Source of the DNA: Beroe forskalii | Taxonomy: Eukaryota; Ctenophora; Nuda; Beroida; Beroidae | NCBI GenBank assembly: GCA_011033025.1 | Contig: WFMF01000054.1 | Location: forward strand, 124,001 to 188,000 | Reading direction: 5' to 3' | DNA length: 64,000 bases | Shown here: in pieces, positions 55,474 to 64,000 of the stretch | How positions within the stretch are numbered: position 1 is the first letter of the stretch | Layout: every line of letters starts with the position of its first letter | Position numbers and translations under genes: made by a program | The notes under the pieces: model-generated | Databases searched by the model: none | What the model was told of the DNA's origin: nothing | The model's input: the letters and a program-made list of their open reading frames with translations, nothing else

Positions 55474-58400
55474 TAGTAAGGGATGTATCTGCCCCAGGCT
55501 GTAACCCCCAGTGAAGTAAATCCTCCCATAGATGCTAGAGCGGATTTTGGTAGTCCATAGGGTCAAGAACCACCAAAAAAAAGTTGTCCAAAAAATTCCT
55601 TGGGGAACCTTGATTTTTTACCCCTTTTTTACCCACACGTAGGGTAAAACTTCGATTGCCGATATCTCAGGTTCCTTTTGAGATACAAAGCTCAATAACC
55701 CCACTAAAATAATCGCAATGGCCACATTAGGTCGGGCGGATCATGGTTTCAAGTCGCTATCTTGCTCCGTTTTCGAGAAAATCGCCAAAAACCCCCTTTT
55801 TCACCATACGCAAAGGGGCAAAAAATGGTTCAGGTAAATATGGCCATACAGTGGGTAAATTGGCACTTATTCTGATTTGAAATGCATGTATCGGTTGTTC
55901 ATAGACTAAATTTGTACCAGAAAAAAGTTGTCCAAGATATTCCATGAGGAACCCCCTTTTCTAACCCCTTTTTTTGACCCCGCGTAAGCCCAAATTTTGA
56001 ATAAAGATATCTCAGCCTCCTTTTGAGATACAAAGCTCGATAACCACACTTAAATGTTCGCAATGATCACATTATGTCGGGCGGATTATGGTTCCAAGTC
56101 GCTATCTTGCTCTGTTTTCGAGATAATCGCCAAAAACCCCTTTTTAACCATACGCAAAGGGGCAAAAAATGGTTCAGGTAAATATGGCCATACTGTGGGT
56201 AAATTGGCACTTATTCTGATGTGAAATGTATGCATCGGTTGTTCATAGACTAAAGTTGTACCAGAAAAAAGTTGTCCAAGATATTCCATGAGGAACCCCC
56301 TTTTCTAACCTTTTTTTGACCCCACGTAAGCCCAAATTTTGAATAAAGAGATCTCAGCTTCCTTTTGAGATACAAAGCTCGATAACCACACTTAAATGCT
56401 CGCAATGATCACAATATAATGTCGGGCAGATCATGGTTCCAAGTCGCTATCTTGCTCCGTTTTCTAAATTATCGCCAAAAACCCCTTTTTCACCATATTC
56501 AAAGGGGCAAAAAATGGTTCAGGTAAATATGGCCATACTGTGGGTAAATTGGCACTTATTCTGATTTGAAATGCATGTATCGGTTGTTCATAGACTGAAG
56601 TTGTACCAAAAAAGTTGTCCAAGATATTCCATGAGGAACCCCCTTTTCTTACCCTTTTTGACACTGCATAGAGAGGGAATACCTAGAGATATCTTCCTCA
56701 TTAGTTAGAAATATAGACACAATCTACAAATGACCAAATTTCGTGCAATGAATACATTCGTCTTAAGTGGCAAACATCCTGTTTTCTAGTCACTTAATAT
56801 CCCAAGCCAATTTGGATGAAATTGCGGGAGACTTCTTTTTTGCCAGTTTCAGAGGGGTAAAATGGTAGAAATAATACACATGAATACAAATGGAGAGGTA
56901 CACAACATTTATTCACAACATATTGGCACTAGCTGAACCGCCAAGCATACCCATTACCCACAGGTATCAGGCGGCAAAAATTTGGTTCAAGATGTGATGG
57001 AAAGCATTGATGTTATCAATAAGACCATATTTGATAACGACTCTTCTGAAGGTTTGACCTGAGCAAGAGGATTCATATATCACAACTGACATATCTACCA
57101 GAAGCCAATATTGTGGCAATAAATTCGGATTCAAATTCCCTTGCTTATAGGGAAGATGTTATTCCAACATTATATATGGTTCATCAGATTGGTTTCATTC
57201 CTTCTTATGGCTTGCCGTGCTCGAAATTTATTCTACCAACATGTCAACATACTGGGTAGGAACAAAGGAACATTCGACGAAGTTGAATGGCAATCGGACA
57301 GCTGCATAGATGCCAGATAGTCATTTAGCCTCAACTGCCCATTCTTGTCTGAATCATGGATCAAACGTTTCCTGCCCAATAATATTGTCACATTGCAAGA
57401 AAGTGTCGATCTTAATTATGGATGATAGCTTTTTGCTGACTACCAACCACGATGTTTTCACAGTTAACTTGACTGGTCATCGTACAAAGTTCACCAACAA
57501 TAGATCTGTTCTTATACAGTTATACCTTGGATCCCAAACTCCGATGTCAAAGATATGAGATACTCTTGGTTGGAAATATACCATGCAAACCACTCACTGG
57601 AGATTGGAGAACGACATCATGAGGAAAACTGTCAATGAGGTGCAACTGATAAAGAAAGAGGCGGTACCAAAGAAAACACACCTTTCTGTTCGAGCTTTAG
57701 TCATAGTGGCATTCTTTATTGTTACTTGCATAATTATACTTGTTACCTGTTTCAGAAGAAAATTTAGAAACACTGTGATAGTTAGTTCGACCTCCTCTAT
57801 CTACTAATTTACCTGTGAAACATTTTAATGTGATTGTTCAGCTTATTATTTCAAAGGGAGGTGAGATATCTCAGTTCCCTCTCTAGGCTTATGCAGTTTC
57901 AAAAAAGCGGAAAGAAAAGGGGTTCCTTATTGAATTTCTCGGACAACTTTAACCTGAACCATATTTTTCCCCTTTGCATATGGTAAAAAAGGGGTTTTTG
58001 GCGATAACCTCGAAAACGATGCGACCATTGCGAACATTTAAGTGGGGTCATTGAGCTTTCTATCTCAAAAGGAAGCTGAGATCTCTTCATTCTTTCATTC
58101 AATTTTTGGGCTTACGCAAGGTCAAAAAAGGGGTTATAAAAGGGGGTTCCTCATGGAATATCTTTAACAACTTTTTTCTGGTACAACTCTAGTCTATGAA
58201 GTTCAACCGATACATGCATTTCAAATCAGAATAAGTGCCAATTTACCCACAGTATGGCCATATTTACCTGAACCATTTTTTGCCCCTTTAAGGTATGGTG
58301 AAAAAGGGGTTTTTGGCGATTATCTCGAAAACGGAGCAAGATAGCGACTTGGAACCATGATCCGCCCAACATAATGTGATCATTGCGAACATTTTAGTGT

Positions 58401-58960
58401 TGTTATCGAGCTTTGTATCTCAAAAGGAAGCTGAGATATCTTTATTCGAAATATGGGCTTACGCGGGGTCAAAAAAGGGGTTAGAAAAGGGGGTTCCTCA
58501 TGGAATATCTTGGACAACTTTTTTCTGGTACAAATTTAGTCTATGAACAACCGATACATGCATTTCAAATCAGAATAAGTGCCAATTTACCCACTGTATG
58601 GCCATATTTACCTGAACCATTTTTTGCCCCTTTGCGTATGGTGAAAAAGGGGTTTTTGGCGATTTTCTCGAAAACGGAGTAAGATAGCGACTTGAAACCA
58701 TGATCCGCCCGACCTAATGTGACCATTGCGATTATTTTAGTGGGGTTATTGAGCTTTGTATCTCAAAAGGAACCTGAGATATCGGCAATCGAAGTTTTAC
58801 CCTACGCGTGGGTAAAAAAGGGGTAAAAAATCAAGGTTCCCCAAGGAATTTTTTGGACAACTTTTTTTTGGTGGTTCTTGACCCTATGGACTACCAAAAT
58901 CCGCTCTAACATCTATGGGAGGATTTACTTCACTGGGGGTTATGGATCCATCCCTTACTA
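55474..58960. mobile_element. Foldback-type element 3 (3.5 kb)
   Basis: Ends TAGTAAGGGAT / ATCCCTTACTA, flanked by ATA (55,471-55,473 and 58,961-58,963). Inverted arms 55,474-56,690 and 57,890-58,960 are made of ~345-bp units almost identical to those of element 2. The termini are swapped relative to element 2 (GTATCTGCCCC on the left, GGATCCATAACCCC on the right), so it is inserted in the opposite orientation. The interior holds an envelope-like remnant on the plus strand. Confidence 0.85.
57040..57810 (+). pseudogene. Envelope-like remnant inside element 3
   Basis: Fragments at 57,310-57,558 (82 codons) and 57,583-57,807 (74 codons), with an upstream piece near 57,060-57,260. The last fragment has a charged helical region (residues about 8-26), a strongly hydrophobic segment (about 38-57) followed by RRK, and a short Ser/Thr-rich tail ending at TAA. 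The middle fragment is Cys-containing. Stops and a frame change separate the pieces. It could be a degraded retroelement envelope-type protein or another single-pass membrane protein; only the topology supports the former. Confidence 0.35.
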
Positions 58961-58963
58961 ATA

Positions 58964-59850
58964 AACAATATAATAGTTGTTTCCTAATAGCTCAAAGATT
59001 TTCATATTTAATAAAACTGCTGTCTTTCATTGAAAGTAACAATAATGATTCAAGCCAAATAATAATCATAATAATAATATCAATTTTTTACAGCACTCAT
59101 TCTAAAAATATCCTTTCTTCCCATATAAAAAGAGGCAAATTCCATGTGCTGAGGGCAGACATCAAGTCAATTATGAAAACTGTTAATAGAGTCACCCACT
59201 ATGGACTAATAATAGTTATATGGTTAATTATATTGGAAATTAACTTGAATAAATGTAACTAAAAGTGTACTCTTTAAAACTAGTACCTACATACTATTTA
59301 AATTAAGATGTATGAAAATTTAAATAAAAACATATTTACAAAAATAAGGTTGCATTTTTATGACGTGCCGAGGTCAGGCTGCATAACTTGCCCAAGTAAA
59401 ATAAATTGAATAAATTTAAAATGTTTCTTAATAACAGTTGGTAAATGAACATTTAAAAATAGCATAGCACTATTGTCAACATAAAACTGTTATCATAATA
59501 ACTACTCCACAATATCAACTGACAGTTTCGAATCATAACTTTAAGATTGACTTAATGAAAAGCTATGCATCATCTTCAGGATCTCCGAGGAGCAGCCTCA
59601 ACACATCCTCAGTTAGTTAATTTAATATGTGTTGTGTTGTAAGTTTAAAACTCAAAGATTTTCTATGTAAAACATCTCAGTCGATCAAATGGAGTAATTC
59701 CTAATCTGTTGTTAAGTTATTTACCAGTTAGTTGTATTTTATATTTGATATTAAAGTTTGTTTTCCCCATGGTTGCACATAGTATCACCTTTGGTTACTT
59801 TATCATGTTCATTCTTCATTAACTGTGGCATGCTTTTATAGTTTTTACAT
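58964..59850. other. Unassigned AT-rich sequence
   Basis: No supported gene. A minus-strand reading at 59,571-59,622 (LTEDVLRLLLGDPEDDA, then stop) looks protein-like but is too short to assign. Confidence 0.4.
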
Positions 59851-61250
59851 CCTTTTGAATGGTTTTCACATTTCCATTTCACCACACTATCATAATCTCA
59901 GAATGTTGTGTCACACTTTGTGGAGTTCCTGAAGAAGATATATTTTTTGCTTCTATAGTTTTGAGGTTTACGCTTATAGATTTTTGGCTTTCTAGTTTCG
60001 TTAAGAGTTTCGTCAAGAGCCTCTTTTCGCGGTCTGACATTACTTGGAATATATGGTTAAGTATGTTTTGTAATTAGACTGTAATCGATATTTCTATTTC
60101 TATTTCTTTCTCGAAACTGACAGTTGAATAGCGGTGCAAAGTGTATGGGTTCGATTTCATATTTGAGAATTTTTGTGTTTCACTGAAATGATCAATCACT
60201 TCAAACATGTTGTTAAGTTATTTTATCAAATTATTTGCAATATAGTTGCCTGGTGATACCAGACCCGCTGATGCAGCCACGAAGCGGCTGGGTCAGCACT
60301 GAGCAGTACGTGGCGCCTCGCTTGTAAGGGTCTATCATCGATAGACAACAATATAGCTGCACATGTAGCTGCACATGTAGCTGCACATGAATGTGAGGGG
60401 TTAGTTATTTACTTTATCTATTCTTATTGTAGGTACCTCAACGTAAGGGTGCTTAATATGGTGATATGATATGGTGAAATTAGTTAATTAATTGTTTGAG
60501 TTGATTATATGTCAAAAATATTCTACTATTCTACTACTACTATCTATCACCTTGCAAATAACATTTTTGTTATTTTCAGTATTCATGTATATATTAACTA
60601 GTTTTAAATGCCAGTTTCATGCACTTCCCATGGAAAATTTTGATATAGTTGTGTGGCATATATCCCATATGTGACACTAAATTCATGGTGAAATATTTCA
60701 TTATATTGACAATGATTGATTGGCACAATGTCTGAAAATTATGATAATCGACCATTTTTCGATTAAGCAACACACTCAGTGAGGAGAAGTAATAATTAAT
60801 TAATTTATCTAATAGCTCCTATTTGTGAGCCCAAGGTAGAGGACCGGTGGATCGATCCAGGTTAATTTGTGACCTTTTACGTTGCACATTAATAAAATTA
60901 ATGTGAGTGGCATGCACCCTGATCCAATTAATTGTAGAATTGTAGAAAATTTTTGACATATCATCAACTCAAATATTCAAACTAATTTCACCATATTATA
61001 TCACTATATAAAGATAAAAGATATTAAGCACCCTTATGCCAAGGTACCCACAATAAATTACTATAGCCTCCCATTCATGTGAAGCTACATTGCAAATAAT
61101 TTGACAAAATAACTTAACAACAGATTATGAACAATTATAGCAAAGTATTTAATAGAAACAGTTAATGATAACAAGATTAAAACCATCACAATTCATTTCA
61201 TTATATCAAAATAATAGCTTCTACTAAGAGCACACCTTTTTAACTCAGGT
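59850..61250. repeat. Inverted dispersed repeat W, left arm and centre
   Basis: 59,900-60,200 is the reverse complement of 61,690-61,880 (words around GAAGAAGATA and TGTGTCACAC). 60,400-60,490 is an inverted match of about 61,000-61,060 (TAAGGGTGCTTAATAT). Three copies of a 13-bp TAGCTGCACATG-type unit lie near 60,355-60,390. Non-coding. Confidence 0.65.
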
Positions 61251-61269
61251 GACCAGGTGTCCAGTTATT

Positions 61270-61660
61270 CAATTTTCTTGCCCTAACCAGGACCCTGGTT
61301 ACGCGCACGGAGTGCGCGGCGCGGTTGCTAAACACGTATATCCCTGTCTGCGTTGCGCGGCGCGCTTCCTCAGAAGGGTAGCGCGGCGCGCGTACGCACA
61401 CCTATGCGGGCTTAGGAAGCGGCGCGGCAAGCGCTAAAACCAGGGGCGTCGTTTCGCGACGCCCCTGGTTAGGGGAATCATCGACGGGCGATGTCCGTCT
61501 TGCCCTAACCAGGACCCTGGTTACGCGCAAGGAGTTAGTTAGGAAATGTCCGTCCCTTTCTTCTGACTTGTTGTTGGACAAAGGAAGGCGCAAAGTGACG
61601 TCCAAATGTGGAACGTTGCGCCGCGCGCGCGAGGGTAGGGTAACATCCTACGAGGTGATA
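61270..61660. repeat. GC-rich hairpin mosaic (CCCTAACCAGG family)
   Basis: Two CCCTAACCAGGACCCTGG starts (61,281; 61,503), a GGGGCGTCGTTTCGCGACGCC hairpin near 61,445, and the GCGCGCGAGGGTAGGG / AACATCCTACGA module at 61,620-61,653. GC-rich against an AT-rich background. Confidence 0.7.
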
Positions 61661-61689
61661 TGGTGAATGGATTGCTTAAATAATAGAAC

Positions 61690-62600
61690 CAAATATGTTT
61701 GAAGTTGATTGAAGTGATTGATCATTTCAGTGAAACACAAAAATTCTCAAATATGAAATCAAACCCATACACTTTGAACCACTATTCAACTGTCAGCTTC
61801 GAAATAAAATATCTCTTCTTCAGGAACTCCACAAAGTGTGACACAACATTCTCAAATTTGTTTGTATATAGTAGTGTTGTTAAGTTTGAAACCAAAATGA
61901 ATTGATTAGCTTGTGTTGAAGTTGCCCATTGCTCCATTGCGAGAGACCTGCTGCTGCCAGCTGTGAATCAGCTGGCTGCTTTAACATCATGTGCGGTCGT
62001 GTTGGGCCTTTAAAAATCAATAGAGAAGAAGAAGATCAACAGAGATCTTAGTTTTACAGGACTATTTGCCTAGGGATTCAATAGATGCCTTTATAAATCC
62101 CTTCAGTGCAATTTGCCACAGCCAATAAATCATGGTGGGATGTTGTGTGTGCAACTGAAACTGAGTTTGTTTAATATCCTGGGCACAAGCAGGGCAGAGA
62201 GCAATCCATCTATGATTAGGCCATTTGTGAAAAGTCATGCGAACCCACCAAAAATTAGTTTACATAAATCCATTTTGGTGACTAATTAATGAAATATGAA
62301 TTCATATTTAAATCATAAAAACCGTCTTCAAGACATCAATCTGCAAAACTTTTCTCAAACTTCTTCAATTCATATGAATTTATATCCAGTTATCTGTTTG
62401 ATATGATTGATCATTGCAGTGAAACACAGAAATCTCAGTAATGAAAGCAAACCCACACTCTATGAACCACTACTCTTACTGACAGTTTCAAGATAAATAT
62501 ATCTCTTCTTCAGGAACTCCACATAGTGTTACACAAAATTCTCAACTTTGATTGTAAATAGTCGTGTTGTTTATTTAAATTTAAATGAATTTGTCACTAA
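61690..62600. repeat. Repeat W, right arm, two copies
   Basis: 61,690-61,880 and 62,395-62,570 are diverged direct copies (GTGAAACACA, TCTCTTCTTCAGGAACTCCA, GTGTNACACAA). No gene between them. Confidence 0.65.
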
Positions 62601-62879
62601 TTCACATGGAAATCAATAATGTAGCCAGGGTTTGAGATCAGGGTATGCAAGATATTTCCAGGGTATGTGGATTTTTACAGTTTACAGGTGGGTAAATTAA
62701 GCCTGATCAGCTACTCAGCTATGATTTGATATTTTGTCAAAATTTGAGGGGCTTTTTTAGAGTTATGCATTAATGTCTACATACCCTCTGGCTATGTCAC
62801 TGCTGCAAAAAAGAACTTTAAACTGCAGCTAAACACATGCTTAATATGTGTTTGCATTTACACTTTTACATAGTTTCAG
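62600..62879. other. Unassigned upstream flank
   Basis: No gene seen; leads into the acceptor TAGTTTCAG of the next exon. Confidence 0.4.
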
Positions 62880-63772
62880 GGATGACATGAGCCATAAAAA
62901 GAATGATTGTATAAATCCTGGTGGAGCTGTTTTGTGTTTTGTTGTCTATGTAATCCTCTGTGGACAAATTATCACTCTTCTTGAGAGCAAATGGTTGATA
63001 ATTCCCAATGGCTTAGAAAATAGTGTTAACAGGATCAGCATTGATGGTGAAATCGTGAAGGTTAGAACTTGATCATGATCACAGACTCAGGAATCCTCTT
63101 CCCCTATTATTGATACCCTTGCATCCTGAGACCACTCCTTGTTTGCTATTATTTTTGTGATATTGTAATTTTTCTGCTCACTAGCTGTCACCCACCCAAC
63201 ACTTCTCTTTCTGGCTTCTGCTATAATTCAACACTCTCTCATATCTCACACCTTAATTATCACCACACTGCACCCCTGCCTCTCATCTCTCATCTCACTG
63301 CATCTCACACCCTCTCATATGACTCATTCATCTCATCACCCCCTCATGCCTCATTGCACCCTCTCATCTGATTCTTTCATGCAGTCACTCACATTCTTTC
63401 ATTCCTGACATCTGACACCAACACCACGCTGCATGCTCACATGTATGTCGATTCTACCCACACATCATGCACCCCTGGCTGAAGACAATTAGCACATGCT
63501 ATTTGAAAGCTTCTGATTTGATAACTTCTTGTATCATTTCAATGCTTTCAACTTACTCCCTAAGTTGATCATGATTGGCATCTTCAATGACACAAAATTA
63601 TGCTTAAAAACTATGTCCAAAAGGTACTGATAACTGATCCATTTTTGCATTATTTAATCCTTCACTTCACATTTGTGTAAAAACTGATTAAATGTTCCTA
63701 TTCAGGTGAAAAGTAATTCAACTGAGGTTGGTTCTTGTGGCTTGGTTGGAATGTGCTATCCCTATCATACAG
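62880..63772 (+). CDS. Probable multi-pass membrane protein, first two exons (partial)
   Basis: Exon 62,880-63,060 follows ACATAGTTTCAG. A likely start at 62,887 gives MSHKKNDCINPGGAV, then the hydrophobic stretch VLCFVVYVILCGQIITLL and ESKWLIIPNGLENSVN. It ends at donor GTTAGA in phase 0. Exon 63,706-63,772 follows CCTATTCAG: VKSNSTEVGSCGLVGMC, ending YPYHT before donor GTAAGA in phase 1. A single N-terminal membrane segment followed by W and a loop ending G-L-x-x-x-C resembles the first transmembrane helix and loop of claudin/PMP22/LHFPL-type tetraspans. That is a tentative guess. The gene continues past the right edge of the window. Confidence 0.5.
63061..63705. other. Intron of the membrane protein gene
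   Basis: Contains a run of CTCATCTCACTGCA-like words at 63,250-63,420 (degenerate pyrimidine-rich repeats). Confidence 0.5.
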
Positions 63773-64000
63773 GTAAGAAACACGATTTGCATTCAATTTT
63801 TCTCAAAAAACATTCGTGAAACTAAATAGGTAGGTACAAAATATGTCATTTGGAAGATCAAACATAACTAAAAACATGAAAAATCCAACCCACTGTTATG
63901 AATGTCCCATTCAAATAATAATTGGCAAAGAAGATCGAAGTTAGGAGAATTCAATATTCAGGGAAGTGGGAACGAATATTTCCCGGAAAGACAGATAATC

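Overview
This is a eukaryotic, almost certainly animal, stretch. Coding sequence is split by GT-AG introns, a histone H3.3 first exon and a copine first exon are recognisable, and most of the window is AT-rich non-coding DNA packed with transposons, hairpin elements and minisatellites. Two degenerate TTAGGG-type tracts and non-LTR retrotransposon remnants of the RNase H-bearing I group also fit a metazoan, perhaps a marine invertebrate. I cannot name the species.

Layout. 0.8-8.5 kb: nested inverted repeats (long palindromes, two hairpin-MITE families, 143-bp tandem units). 8.5-12.4 kb: minisatellites, the first exon of an H3.3 gene on the minus strand with a CCAAT promoter, and a cluster of CACGTG sites. 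12.4-25.8 kb: a broken HTH-like ORF and a dead I-type LINE, followed by a tandem duplication of the LINE's 3' half. One duplicate holds a 4.5-kb foldback-type element (element 1) that the other lacks. 25.8-31.4 kb: AT hairpins, a head-to-head promoter-like palindrome, and a 21-bp minisatellite that fakes long ORFs. 32.0-32.5 kb: a small two-exon gene.

33.1-54.8 kb: the main locus. A signal-peptide exon is followed by at least six tandem three-exon modules. Each encodes an inhibitor I29 (cathepsin propeptide-like) domain with ERFNIN and GxNxFxD-type motifs, all with the same intron phases (0/1/1). A 12.2-kb foldback element (element 2), itself carrying a 7.8-kb element, a 0.56-kb element and further insertions, sits in the intron between the second and third exons of module 5. 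Several modules carry stops, lost splice sites or unusual GT-TG introns. Two exon ends run directly into the first bases of the next exon, as if copied from spliced RNA.

55.0-64 kb: a copine exon on the minus strand, a third foldback element (element 3), inverted dispersed repeats, and the start of a probable multi-pass membrane protein that runs off the right edge.

The three foldback elements share the terminus TAGTAAGGGAT, A/T 3-bp target duplications (ATT, TAT, ATA), arms made of roughly 345-bp tandem units, and an internal envelope-like coding remnant. The most interesting items are the I29 tandem gene with its splice anomalies and this element family.
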